A DNA stretch of 64,000 nucleotides from contig NZ_JAELXT010000006.1 of assembly GCF_016427565.1 (NCBI RefSeq), forward strand, positions 1 through 64,000. Direction: 5' to 3'. How positions within the stretch are numbered: the first letter of the stretch is position 1; every line of letters starts with the position of its first letter. Positions 52,654 to 60,976 of this stretch are shown one piece after another. The stretch is from Microvirga splendida. GTDB taxonomy: Bacteria; Pseudomonadota; Alphaproteobacteria; Rhizobiales; Beijerinckiaceae. The notes below the pieces were generated by a model, which was not told where the DNA came from, did no database searches, and saw only the letters and a program-made list of their open reading frames with translations. Position numbers and translations under genes: made by a program.

Positions 52654-52870
52654 ATGGCCGCGCAGCCGATCGAAATCCCTCCGCTCACTTCTTTCCCAAG
52701 CCGCGGCTCGACGAGGACGGCAAGCCAGCCACCCCCTGCCGCCTGTCACCAAGCACGAGTTGGCTGCGCTCGACTAAGGCTTCGAGGCGAAGGGCGGCGA
52801 GGTCCAGAGGCTGCCTGATGGATTCGCAGGCGGAACTCTCACGACGTACTACGGCCCCATCCTCCGGTAA
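52654..52870 (+). pseudogene. Decayed small gene near the island edge
   Basis: A good ribosome binding site (GGAGG, eight bases before ATG 52654) leads into MAAQPIEIPPL, but the coding signal then shifts frame to FPKPRLDEDGKPATPC, shifts again to PVTKHELAALD, meets a stop, and continues in the same frame as GFEAKGGEVQRLPDGFAGGT to TAA 52868. At least two frameshifts and one stop are needed to explain this, so it is a remnant. Function unknown. Confidence 0.55.
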
Positions 52871-52929
52871 GGCCGTTGCAATTCCCGCGCCGGCGGCACG
52901 AGGATTGGCCTCTGCAACGGGAGGGCGGC

Positions 52930-53229
52930 ATGGATTTGGACTGGGGATCAATCACGGAGCATGATCCAGTGAAGGCATTTGAGGAGCGCGTCGCTCCCCT
53001 CCAGGAACGACGTGAGGCTCTTGCCCGCCTACCTCATCACACGCTAGCTGACGGCAACTTTGCCACCTCCCATCGGATCAAGGGTGCCAGCGCTCGGACC
53101 GTGCATGCGATCGCAAAGGGGCAATGGCGGGCTGCTTGCGGAGCCGCCCCGGGGCAAGGTGGTTCCTGGTCGACGGCGCTCGATGCGGACGTCGCGTGCC
53201 CGCGCTGCCTGAAGAAGATCGCTAATTAG
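52930..53229 (+). CDS. Small hypothetical island protein with C-terminal cysteines
   Basis: A 99-residue protein from ATG 52930, with GGGAGGGCGG just upstream. The N-terminal half is helical and acidic (GSITEHDPVKAFEERVAPLQ). The C-terminal part has WRAACGAAPG and DVACPRCLKKI, which could bind a metal ion. No family is recognised. It appears intact, unlike most small genes beside it. Confidence 0.55.
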   Translation: MDLDWGSITEHDPVKAFEERVAPLQERREALARLPHHTLADGNFATSHRIKGASARTVHAIAKGQWRAACGAAPGQGGSWSTALDADVACPRCLKKIAN

Positions 53230-53295
53230 AGTGTTGCAGGAGACGCGCAGGCGATCTCACCATCGGATGCCGAATTGTCCGGTTGGGAGGCAAGC

Positions 53296-53477
53296 ATGAC
53301 CATGGAAGACAGCAATCGAACCAACGCACTGGAAGCCCTCGTTGGCACTGTCGATGCCGCCTGAGCGTCGTTGGGGAAACGGCCGTGCAGGAGCGCCAGG
53401 ATCGCGCCAAGCCCACGGAGTTCACCTACGGGCTGAGCGAGCGTGTCGTCCTGCTCTCCGGTGAGGGGGGCTCGTGA
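53296..53477 (+). pseudogene. Frameshifted small island gene
   Basis: ATG 53296 gives MTMEDSNRTNALEALVGTVD and stops at TGA 53362. A second frame running across the same point continues as VVGETAVQERQDRAKPTEF and on to ERVVLLSGEGGS with its stop at 53475-53477. The stop overlaps the GTG start of the next small gene, as expected of a once-intact gene. One base change would restore it. Confidence 0.5.
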
Positions 53478-53635
53478 TCGTCCGCGCCGAGTACGCCGAG
53501 TCGGTGGGCCATTACTTGCTCAGGTACGTCACTGCTGACGGTAGCCTCGTCGAAAGCTGGTGGAGCGAGCACGCGCTCCTTTCGCTCAAGGAATCGCGGA
53601 AGGCCGATCTGGTATCTGTATCGCAGGCGACCTAA
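53474..53635 (+). CDS. Very small hypothetical island protein
   Basis: A 53-residue protein from GTG 53474 reading VIVRAEYAESVGHYLLRYVT then DGSLVESWWSEHALLSLKES to TAA 53635. The GTG overlaps the stop of the broken gene upstream, a typical coupled arrangement. The short length and non-ATG start make it uncertain. Function unknown. Confidence 0.4.
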   Translation: MIVRAEYAESVGHYLLRYVTADGSLVESWWSEHALLSLKESRKADLVSVSQAT

Positions 53636-53778
53636 AACAAGTATTGTTTTAGATACTATCATATAAAATGCCCTGTAGATTGCTGAGCTGTTCTTTTGTG
53701 GGCAAGAAAAAGGGAGCTTGAAACTTGATGGAACCTTAAGTAATGTTCATGTATTGAGCAGGACGAAGGGAGTTCATC

Positions 53779-54057
53779 ATGTTGGGTCCGCACGCCACCG
53801 CTGGTTTCCTCGCTGTAGGACTTACGGACGCTTTGTTCTCGGCCGCGTGGAACGTCGCCGAGACCGCCCAGAGCAACCGCGACGCCGCTGTCCTTGGCGC
53901 CTGGAGCGGTGCCCTCGCTTCGGCCCGTGGTAGCGCGGACCGCATGACCGAGGTCGCTATCGCCGCGATCCAGCTCGTCGCCGAGCTGGAGCAGGAGAAC
54001 GCAATTTTGCGGCGTGCGATTCAATATCGTGATGAAGCGCTCGCCGCTCGCCAATAA
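53779..54057 (+). CDS. Small hypothetical island protein with helical C-terminus
   Basis: A 92-residue protein from ATG 53779 with GGGAG upstream. MLGPHATAGFLAVGLTDALF is followed by an alanine-rich helix and a C-terminal ELEQENAILRRAIQYRDEAL heptad region that may dimerise. No family is recognised. A hairpin terminator follows 24 bases after the stop. Confidence 0.55.
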   Translation: MLGPHATAGFLAVGLTDALFSAAWNVAETAQSNRDAAVLGAWSGALASARGSADRMTEVAIAAIQLVAELEQENAILRRAIQYRDEALAARQ

Positions 54058-54081
54058 GGAAGTCGCATTCTTCGGAATCAA

Positions 54082-54107
54082 AAGGGCCGGGATCATTCTC
54101 GGCCCTT
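54082..54107. terminator. Hairpin terminator between convergent genes
   Basis: Stem AAGGGCCG / CGGCCCTT with a ten-base loop, between the plus-strand gene ending at 54057 and the minus-strand gene ending at 54131. It can serve both. Confidence 0.65.
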
Positions 54108-54130
54108 CGCCGTTTCGCACCTGTTGTTGA

Positions 54131-54898
54131 TCAGGACTGCGGCACGTATGCGGGGACAAGTCCCTTCGATCGAGCGATCCGGTCGGCGATGATCTCAGTG
54201 TAGCCCATCGAAGTGAGGGCGCTGTCCTTGTGCTCCTCCGGAGCGTTCGCCAGGTACGGAGCCGCCGAGGACTGAGCGAGCACGCGCTCAGCCTCGATGA
54301 CCGCATCTGGCTTCTCGACCCCTACGATCCGCCTCCGTCCGGATGCGAACTCGCCGCATGCCGTCGGTCCCACGGCCGCGAGCCGCTGGAGTTCCTTCTC
54401 AGATCTCGCCACGAGCCACGAGCGGATGTACGGCGGCAGCATGTCCAAATCGATCTCCAGTCGCGCATGGGGATCTGCGGACGCGTACTCATGCACGACC
54501 TCGCCAATGATCTCGAACGGCGCCGCGAGGGTGGACTTCGGCTTGCTCAGGAGAGGCTGCCTGCGCAGCGCAAGGGCGGCTCCCTCGACGGCGCGAATGC
54601 GACGCTCATGCTGGGCCTCGTCAGCGCCTTGTGCGGGAACGGGAATATTGGTTCCGCCACCGGATAACAGGCCGCCGAGCACTTTGCCGGGGATCGATGA
54701 CGTCTTCCCGAGGATGTCACCACTCCACTTGAGCGTGGCAGCCGTAGCTCTGGCTGTAGTCTCGACTACCGTTGCCGTACCCAGAAGTGCGCCCCTCACC
54801 GACTTGTCTACGATCCATGCGCCCGTGCGTCCGCACCATTTCATGACAGGCACGCATGCGCCCAAGAGAGTGAGAATTCTAGTGATCAGCTTCCTCAT
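54131..54898 (-). CDS. Hypothetical island protein
   Basis: A 255-residue protein from ATG 54898. The N-terminus RKLITRILTLLGACVPVMKW is hydrophobic enough for a membrane anchor and is followed by a glycine- and threonine-rich stretch. The rest is soluble and helical (EIDLDMLPPYIRSWLVARSE; SMGYTEIIADRIARSK near the end). I recognise no family. It is divergent from the small helix-turn-helix gene at 55064; a candidate operator lies between the two. Confidence 0.55.
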   Translation of the reverse strand: MRKLITRILTLLGACVPVMKWCGRTGAWIVDKSVRGALLGTATVVETTARATAATLKWSGDILGKTSSIPGKVLGGLLSGGGTNIPVPAQGADEAQHERRIRAVEGAALALRRQPLLSKPKSTLAAPFEIIGEVVHEYASADPHARLEIDLDMLPPYIRSWLVARSEKELQRLAAVGPTACGEFASGRRRIVGVEKPDAVIEAERVLAQSSAAPYLANAPEEHKDSALTSMGYTEIIADRIARSKGLVPAYVPQS

Positions 54899-54971
54899 GT
54901 CAGCGTTCCCCGTTTGTCGGTTCCTTGTCGACGCCGCCGCCGACATAGAGAGGGTTGTCTGTACGGGTGAT

Positions 54972-54999
54972 ATGCACAAATGGCCGGCGGGTTGTGCAT
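54972..54999. promoter_or_regulatory. Inverted repeat in a divergent promoter region, candidate operator
   Basis: ATGCACAA and TTGTGCAT, perfect inverted arms 12 bases apart, between the divergent genes starting at 54898 and 55064. Shorter TGTACG-like half-sites also occur nearby. The neighbouring helix-turn-helix protein is the obvious candidate to bind here. Confidence 0.45.
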
Positions 55000-55063
55000 C
55001 TCGCGCCGGCGTACGCACCATTCGTACAGCCGCACCATGTCAGCGGCTGGAACGGGGGGCACG

Positions 55064-55378
55064 ATGAACAGGAAAACAGAATTCCAGAGGCTGTACGGAC
55101 GGCTCAGACTGCCAGCCGCCGAGGTCGCGGCGATCATCGGCCGCCAAATCGGGACCGTGCATCAATACGTGTCCGACGGCGCACGGTCGCGACGTCCGCC
55201 GGAGAAGGTGATCGCCGCGATGCGGGCTGCATGGCGCGAGCGTGCGCATCTCCAGCTCGGCGAGATCGTGCGCCACCTGCGCGATGAAGGCGTTGCAATC
55301 GACTGGTTTTCCCTCGAGGAATCCGGTTCCGTCGAGCGGGTATTCGTAAAGCCGGCATTTCTTAGGAGGTACACATGA
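55064..55378 (+). CDS. Small helix-turn-helix island regulator
   Basis: A 104-residue protein from ATG 55064, after GGGGGG. Residues about 16-45 (RLPAAEVAAIIGRQIGTVHQYVSDGA) look like a phage-type helix-turn-helix; the C-terminal part (HLRDEGVAIDWFSLEESGSVERVFVKP) may mediate dimerisation. The likely role is autoregulation of the divergent promoter region upstream. Its stop overlaps the ATG of the broken gene at 55375. Confidence 0.6.
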   Translation: MNRKTEFQRLYGRLRLPAAEVAAIIGRQIGTVHQYVSDGARSRRPPEKVIAAMRAAWRERAHLQLGEIVRHLRDEGVAIDWFSLEESGSVERVFVKPAFLRRYT

Positions 55379-55674
55379 GGGCAAATACGATTGAGAAAAT
55401 CTTTTAGCTCGCACTTCGTCCGCACCACATCCTGTCGAGCACACCCGAGGCCGTGCTCGAATACATCATCACGGACACGGGCATCCTCGTTGATGTCGAT
55501 GCTGTAATCGCAGAAAAGCCGCCTGAAGTCAGGAAGGGGTTCAAGAAGACAACATCGCTTCCGAGTGGGCGATCTTGGTGGTCGACGATCGCTGCCGGCT
55601 TTGGCATGAGCTGCATGAGCACTGGCAGGAGGTCATGCAGGAACTCATCGATTCGTCTGGATTGAGAGGGCCTT
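55375..55674 (+). pseudogene. Island gene broken by an amber stop and a frameshift
   Basis: ATG 55375 overlaps the preceding stop (ATGA) and reads MRANTIEKIF, then TAG, then in the same frame LALRPHHILSSTPEAVLEYI and on to EKPPEVRKGFKKTTS. After about 55560 the coding signal moves to another frame, EWAILVVDDRCRLWHELHEH and on to VMQELIDSSG. Both lesions must be undone to recover one protein of about 95-100 residues. The product is not recognised. Confidence 0.55.
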
Positions 55675-55899
55675 GGAATAGCCTGCACCGGCGAAGGAAT
55701 CGCCGGCGTCCTATCCCCGGCAGGGTGACGAAAAATCCTGGACGATTTCGGCCAGCATTTCAGAGGATGCGTCAACAGAATGAGGAGTCCTTTCGAATTT
55801 AAGAGACTTCGGTCGCTTGTACGGCTCCGCCGTACCGCGCATCCTTCGCTTGTCAGCAAGCGCTGACACTCGAGAAAACGAGAAGCGGGAGTGAGGATC

Positions 55900-56226
55900 A
55901 TGAGCAAGCTTCGCACGATGGTTGATCTTAACGGAATGGTCTTTGCGGTGCGCCGCGACGGCAACTGGGAAGTCGTGTTCGTCGATGGTAAGGAGATCGG
56001 AGTGGCATTCGAACGGGTCTACTGGCAGCACGCGGTTGTTGCCCCTCGGGGCCGCATGGGGTGGCTGACCCGCAAGGCTGATTGCTTCGGAGGCTACCAT
56101 GTAGTGGGCGCATGGAACGAGATCGGCGCGCGGACCCTGAAGGAGGCTGTTGAGGACTTGGCCTACAAGTATCGTAGGAATCCGAAAGCCCCTGGACCAC
56201 ATGTAATTGCGCCTCTTTCCACCTGA
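55900..56226 (+). CDS. Hypothetical island protein
   Basis: A 108-residue protein from ATG 55900, with GCGGGAGTGAGG upstream. It is rich in beta-strand and aromatic residues (MVFAVRRDGNWEVVFVDGKE, GWLTRKADCFGGYHVVGAWN). No family is recognised. The frame is intact. Confidence 0.5.
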   Translation: MSKLRTMVDLNGMVFAVRRDGNWEVVFVDGKEIGVAFERVYWQHAVVAPRGRMGWLTRKADCFGGYHVVGAWNEIGARTLKEAVEDLAYKYRRNPKAPGPHVIAPLST

Positions 56227-56296
56227 GGCGTCGCCCAGTTCTGCTCATTGCCCTAGTAGTAGCCGAATTTCGCATTCGCCTCGTGGATTGTTTTCG

Positions 56297-56362
56297 GCAT
56301 TCGGTAGCAAGAATCACCAGACTTGATTGGGCCTTTCCGGTAGCTTCCGGCTCCATTTCTGG
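56297..56362 (+). repeat. Left copy of an inverted repeat bounding a 4.3-kb island segment
   Basis: Starts GCATTCGGTAGCAA, then CACCAGACTTGATTG, then CTTCCGGCTCCATTTCTGG. The reverse complement of 60558-60623 matches it over about 66 bases with scattered differences. Confidence 0.65.
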
Positions 56363-56373
56363 AGCGGGACAAC

Positions 56374-56832
56374 GTGAGCGTTGAAGAGGAACTGAAGGGA
56401 AAACGCGCCGAGCTGCTTGGCGAAGTCGATGAGCTCGTACTCAAGATCGAAACCATCAAGAAGCAGGTATCCGCCATCGATCAGGTGATCGCAATCTACG
56501 ACCCGGCGCATGTGCGGAACCCGACCTCGAGGATGGGGCACAAGCAATCCAGGCAAGCGATCCCGCTCCCAACCGAACTGAAACATCTCAATAAGACCCA
56601 GGCAATCCTTGAGGCGCTGCGCGAGGCCGGGGAGCCTCTGTCATCGGCCGAGTGCACGAGCCGGATGCCGCCAAGCACGGGGTTGCGGCCGATGACCCGG
56701 CGCTTGGCCGTTTCGTCACGCATGTCTCGACGTGCCTGAACTCCCTGGTGAAGCGCAATCGCGTTCGTCAGGTCGGTACTGTCGACGGACGCAAGAAGCT
56801 TTGGGAGATCGCAGCGTTGCGAGGAGCCGCCG
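56374..56832 (+). pseudogene. Frameshifted island gene with winged-helix-like C-terminus
   Basis: GTG 56374 reads VEEELKGKRAELLGEVDELV as a coiled coil, then LNKTQAILEALREAGEPLSS. Near 56660 the coding signal shifts frame and continues AKHGVAADDPALGRFVTHVS, then CLNSLVKRNRVRQVGTVDGR and KKLWEIA. The joined protein of about 150 residues has the look of a coiled-coil N-terminus with a winged-helix C-terminus, possibly DNA-binding. One frameshift separates the parts. Its end runs into the transposase remnant. Confidence 0.6.
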
Positions 56833-57130
56833 GGTCGCCTTCCCAGATCAGGTCCGGTGGCTTGTTGCCCTGCCAGTAGCCGCACAGGTACCGAGACGTT
56901 GGCCTCCGGAGCGCCTGTGAGAGCATGGAGCGGGTCAGCCGACCATTGCTCATCTGCCGCGTGTCTTCCCTCCACGCGGGGTCGGCGACCTACCAGTCCA
57001 GATACCGGGTCCAGAAGCGGTGGTGGACGCCCACATAGGCCCGCTGGATGCCGCTGAAGAAGCTCTCGACCAAGTTGGTGTTGGTGCCATCATCGGAGGA
57101 ATACGCCTTCGAGTGCGCAGCGTGGGCAGT
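56768..57130 (-). pseudogene. IS1595-family (ISXO2-like) transposase remnant
   Basis: The minus strand encodes HSKAYSSDDGTNTNLVESFF then SGIQRAYVGVHHRFWTRYLDW, an in-frame TAG, then VADPAWREDTRQMSNGRL and CGYWQGNKPP. The NTNxVESFFSxxxR block and the WREDxRxxSNG block are typical of the C-terminal half of ISXO2-like DDE transposases, with the last catalytic Glu in VESFF. The N-terminal domain is missing upstream (CPRC-like residues near 57125 may be all that is left). It is dead. Confidence 0.65.
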
Positions 57131-57211
57131 TCACGTTCAAAATGTTCGAGCTAACCCTATCGGCTTACATGCGTTGTCAAAATTCTGAGCGGACACGTAT
57201 CGGATGGGCAC

Positions 57212-58021
57212 TTGGGCTCGGACGAAAAATGTCCTAGGGAGGTATCAACTTCGTCATTCGCGGTGGTCGAATTGAGCTACATCATTGCCTACGTCGCTTT
57301 CGAGGGGAGCGAGGCCCAGTACCCCGTCTGTTGCCTGCGGACGGACGTCAAGGTCGGTGATGCGGTCGTGGTCCGCATGGTCACCAGAGGCGGCGCGCTG
57401 AAGTGGGCAAGTGTCAGGAGCGTCGAATTCCTGAACTGGGACTGCCAAAACGGCATCGAATGCCTGGCATCCGAGGCTCAATTCGGACCCGACGGAATCA
57501 TCCTGCCCCCCAACTCCCCCATTACCAAGGGGATTTGGAGACCTGAAGAGGTTCACGCCCACCTGTACCGGACGGGATGGATTCCCCGAAAGCCGAAGGG
57601 CACCGTCGCCAGGATCGCTTACACGCACACGAACACCAGCAGGACCGCGAACATCTTCTTCCGGAAGAATGGCGCTGACATTCAGATGCTCCCGAGGGAA
57701 GCCGGCCGGAACGTGATGCCGAACTCACCCATCAGCTATGCCCCCAGCGTCGGAGAGTTCGTCCGGAACGACCTGTCTCACAACAAGGTCAATGGGCTTG
57801 AACAGATTATCGCCTTTTCCGACGCGTTCAGGGAGAACAGGAGCGACTACACCAAGTACATGTCGTTCTTCGGCACGGGCAGGAAGGACCACCGGATTCC
57901 AGGCCCCGGGGAACGGAGCTTCGAGGGCACGATGTACGATCTCCTCGGAGGGAGCGGAGGCAACGTCTATCTCGGCGACGGATTGAGCCTGTCACCTTCC
58001 GGCGGGTGGGTGAACGATTGA
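57212..58021 (+). CDS. Hypothetical island protein, 250-270 residues
   Basis: An open frame of 269 codons. From about residue 18 it reads VVELSYIIAYVAFEGSEAQY and DVKVGDAVVVRMVTRGGALKW, which suggest a small beta-barrel. NTSRTANIFFRKNGADIQML and a glycine-rich end (LLGGSGGNVYLGDGLSLSPS) follow. No family is recognised. The start is unclear: TTG 57212 has no ribosome binding site, and GTG 57263 has GGGAGG 20 bases upstream. It is one of the longer intact frames in the decayed part of the island. Confidence 0.5.
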   Translation: MGSDEKCPREVSTSSFAVVELSYIIAYVAFEGSEAQYPVCCLRTDVKVGDAVVVRMVTRGGALKWASVRSVEFLNWDCQNGIECLASEAQFGPDGIILPPNSPITKGIWRPEEVHAHLYRTGWIPRKPKGTVARIAYTHTNTSRTANIFFRKNGADIQMLPREAGRNVMPNSPISYAPSVGEFVRNDLSHNKVNGLEQIIAFSDAFRENRSDYTKYMSFFGTGRKDHRIPGPGERSFEGTMYDLLGGSGGNVYLGDGLSLSPSGGWVND

Positions 58022-58029
58022 TCCCTCCG

Positions 58030-58043
58030 GCATTCGGTAGCAA
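58030..58043 (+). repeat. Third, short copy of the GCATTCGGTAGCAA repeat
   Basis: GCATTCGGTAGCAA followed by AAG, identical over 17 bases to the copy at 60623 (minus strand); similarity then stops. It lies nine bases after the stop of the 57212 gene. Confidence 0.55.
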
Positions 58044-58066
58044 AAGGAACGGCGCTTGAAGGTACC

Positions 58067-58213
58067 ATGTGTCCAACCCTTCATTGCAGCCTGATCTACC
58101 GTCCCATCAAGTACGACAGGGAAGGTCGACGGCTACCACGGCCGGGGCGATCCGTGTATGGAGGAACGTTACCGATGATGGCGCTATTCCAGCAGGCAAC
58201 AGTCGGTGTGTAG
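58067..58213 (+). CDS. Possible very small protein after the repeat
   Basis: A 48-residue frame from ATG 58067, with GAAGG five bases upstream, reading MCPTLHCSLIYRPIKYDREG then RRLPRPGRSVYGG. It ends 35 bases before the convergent secreted-protein gene. The only support is the ribosome binding site and the lack of another gene here. Confidence 0.25.
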   Translation: MCPTLHCSLIYRPIKYDREGRRLPRPGRSVYGGTLPMMALFQQATVGV

Positions 58214-58247
58214 GCCCACTGCCAGGTACCTGTCGGGATCGAACGTA

Positions 58248-60184
58248 TCACCAACGCCAACGCCGTGGGTCAAACACCTGTCCGGGATCGTTGAAGACGG
58301 ACCCGTCTCCTCCGAATAGCTGCCTTGGGTTGTTGAACACGGAATTTGGGCCGCCGAATATCTGGCCGGGGTCATTCACGACGGAGTTCGGACCTCCGGT
58401 GATTTGCGCCAGGTTGTCGACGAAAGCTTTGAGGTCGTTGTTGGCCCCTGGCCCGTGCAGCAGGTCGTTGTAAGCATTCCTGACTGCGACGACGATCGTG
58501 TTGTTCGGGCCGAAGCAATCCCCTCCCGTGAAACACTTAGTGAGTTCCATGAGCGTCAGTCGACCACCCGTGCAGCCTATGAAGCTGACGGATTCTCCGC
58601 CGGAGGTCTCGGCGCATTCCAGGGCGATCCGCCACTCCTCGTTCATGGCCGGCCCGACCGCGCAACCGAAGAACGAGATTGGGCTGCCGCTGCTCGTGCA
58701 CGCCACGAGTCGCATCGTTTCCGGTGGCATGCCCGCGATGATCGCACACCTCGCTATCTGGGACTTCTCTCCGCCCCCCTTGATGACGCAGGACATGGTT
58801 TCCCTGGTTTTCGCGTCGGGGACCAGGTCGCCCGTGCAATTCGCGAGCATCTCGTGGGTGCTGCGTCCATTGGCGAGGCACTTGGAGACTGCCTGGATTG
58901 TCCGTGCCTCGGGAGTGTTCCCCATAAGGCAGCTAAGTCGGGCCTCTTCCGGCCCAAGGAGGCAGGACGCGGTTTGCACGGCAGGCGGCATTCCTGGCAC
59001 GGATTCGAGACAACGTGTTCGCTCCACCCCGGACTTGCCAAGGCACTCGGCGACCCTGCCTGCGCGGGCCATCTCCGGCGAGTATTGCGCAAGACACTCG
59101 ATCGGTGAACGCGAGGCGTTCGCCCCCGACATGCACCGAGCCATTTCCCGCTGCTGGGTCGGGAGGTTCACCAGCACGCAGTCCCGGGAAGCATTGAGAT
59201 TGCCCGCTTTGACCACGCAATTCCGCAGGTTCGTCACTTGCTCCTCGATCTCCGGCGTCGTGATGCATTGGACGATCTTGTCGGGCGACGGCTTGCCCCC
59301 GCCGAGACAGGCGGTGAGCTTGACCAGATTGGCATCGGGAATGTTGCCCACGTGGCAGGCAAGCTGTTCGCCGACTGTCAATTTCCTCGCGCAGTCAACA
59401 ACCTTGGAGTAGTTCTCTACGACCTCCGTCGCCGAGCATTCGATGAATTCGGCCTCTGTCCTTCCCTGCCGGCAGCTATTCATGCGAGCGGCGTACGGCC
59501 GACGCGGGATGTCCTTGGCATTCAGCTTTAGGGGGCTGTCCTTCGTCAGGTTGGCGGAAGCCAGGTACGTCTCGAATGTCGCAAGGCCGTCGATCGGGTT
59601 GGGGAGGGCGGGACACGCCGCGCCGATGCTGCAACGAAGCAATGCGCGAGGTGTGACCCAATATCCCGAGCAGTCGTTGACCTCCCTGATGGTGGGCGTT
59701 CTCTGTCCCTCCGACAGTTTCACGTAGCAGCTTACGATAGCTTGTGCCTTGGCGGACAGCGTCGCGAGCTCGTCGGTGGGAGTCGGTGCGTTCGCCGCAC
59801 CCGCGCCGGGAGGGATGATGGGGTTCCTATCGATCGATATCTTCAGCCAGAATTGCGGCCTCTTTCTCGTCTGGAGGAGCTTTATATCCTCGATCAGAAC
59901 CGCGCTTCCTTTCGGAAGGACGTCGACAATGCTCGAGAAGTCGCCCGGACCTTTCCTGATGTTTATGCTCGTGTTCGAGACCAGGCGGTCTCCATGCCGG
60001 ATATGCCTCGCATCCTTTGCAGGGGAAATATCCGAGAATGACGAGGGGGCACACCGACGTCCTGCGCGGCGACCCAAACGTGGTCGCATCTCCTCGGAAT
60101 GCGACAGCCATCGGCGGCATTCGTGACACCGGGCATCGCACCGAACAGAAGCAATGCAAGCAGGCCAAGGGGGAGGTTCTTCAT
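58248..60184 (-). pseudogene. Exported SH3b / cysteine-repeat protein with an N-terminal frameshift
   Basis: ATG 60184 gives a signal peptide (KNLPLGLLALLLFGAMPGVTNA). Near 60045-60052, in a run of C bases, the reading frame must shift by one to enter the long frame that begins DISPAKDARHIRHGDRLVSN. Then come a bacterial SH3 domain (about 45 residues), a proline-rich linker, and nine or so degenerate repeats of about 30 residues with two cysteines each (CLGKSGVERTRCLESVPGMP, CLLGPEEARLSCLMGNTPEA). The C-terminus has three near-identical units around GGPNSVVNDPGQ and a last GQVFDPRRW. The body of about 600 codons has no other lesion, so the gene may be recently broken, or the shift may be an assembly error. 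Confidence 0.65.
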
Positions 60185-60294
60185 GGCCGATCCCCAATGA
60201 TTGGACGCATCCCTGGGAGGACGGCCACTGTCGCACACCCCGTCGTTGTGAACAATTACCTACTTAGGGGCAATGCGGAGCAGATGGCAGTTCG

Positions 60295-60593
60295 CTAAGC
60301 CCCTTCGGAATGGCTCGTGGCCAGCTTTCCCCCCTCCCAGTAGACCACGAGTTCCCGGCCGGGAGCGCGCGGCTGGTCGATACCGTACATCTGCTTGAGG
60401 AAAGCCCAGTAGATCGGGAGGGCGCGGTAGCCGACTGACAGCTTGACGCACATGCCGTAGCGAAACCCGGCCCGTGCTTCCGGCGCAACTCCTCGAGGAC
60501 TTTTGGCTTGATGCGCTCGTGAACGTTGGAATGGTCAGCACGGCGCACCCAGAGTGCCCAGAAATGGAGTCGGAAGTAACCGGATGAGTTCAA
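60295..60593 (-). pseudogene. Frameshifted small island gene
   Basis: One frame reads FRLHFWALWVRRADHSNVHE then RIKPKVLEELRRKHGPG; a second, entered near 60470, continues FRYGMCVKLSVGYRALPIYW, AFLKQMYGIDQPRAPGREL and VVYWEGGKL to TAG at 60295. The pieces join with one frameshift in the GGGTTT run. No good start codon is visible; TTG 60593 is the first in frame. The product is not recognised. Confidence 0.5.
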
Positions 60594-60623
60594 TCAAGTC
60601 TGGTGGCTTTTGCTACCGAATGC
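60558..60623 (-). repeat. Right copy of the inverted repeat
   Basis: On the minus strand GCATTCGGTAGCAA, AAGCCACCAGACTTGATTG, then ATCCGGTTACTTCCGACTCC. It is inverted relative to the copy at 56297-56362; together they bound about 4.3 kb. Confidence 0.65.
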
Positions 60624-60847
60624 AGATTGTTTTCACGGTTCTGTGTCGGCCGTCGTTCATGTTCTAGGTCGCTTTCGCGGGTGCAATTTTACGGGATCCT
60701 TCTTAACTTTCCTCGGAGCGCAGGGTCAGAGGAGCTTGGAAGACGGGCACGTTCGGCGCAACCTCGAAGGAACTGTTCGGGGGTGTGGAATCGTCACCAC
60801 GGCATTGCGGACCCTCAACATGCCCTTGGCGTTTAACCCTATCATCG
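60624..60847. other. Island region without a clear gene
   Basis: Short overlapping frames only. Nothing recognisable between the right repeat and the small frame at 60848. Confidence 0.4.
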
Positions 60848-60976
60848 GTGGATGACAGGATTAGGTCGGCCTTGACCCTCGGATCGGCTGCCATCGAACG
60901 GGCGCTTGGGAAGATTGAGGGCAACAAGGTCAAATCCTGGAAGGAGATGCGAGGCTCTCTGGCACAGCCGCGATGA
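60848..60976 (+). CDS. Possible very small protein or gene tail
   Basis: A 42-residue frame from GTG 60848 ending KIEGNKVKSWKEMRGSLAQP. The composition looks coding, but no ribosome binding site is evident and the frame may be the tail of a lost gene. Confidence 0.25.
   Translation: MDDRIRSALTLGSAAIERALGKIEGNKVKSWKEMRGSLAQPR

Noticed and set aside
55375..55674. Programmed readthrough and frameshift recoding
   Set aside because: An amber stop plus a frameshift in one small gene, among several other broken genes, is more simply explained by decay; no slippery heptamer is visible.
58404..59412. Plus-strand frames of 234 and 304 codons
   Set aside because: They lie opposite the cysteine-repeat protein, whose repeats and signal peptide mark the minus strand as the coding one.
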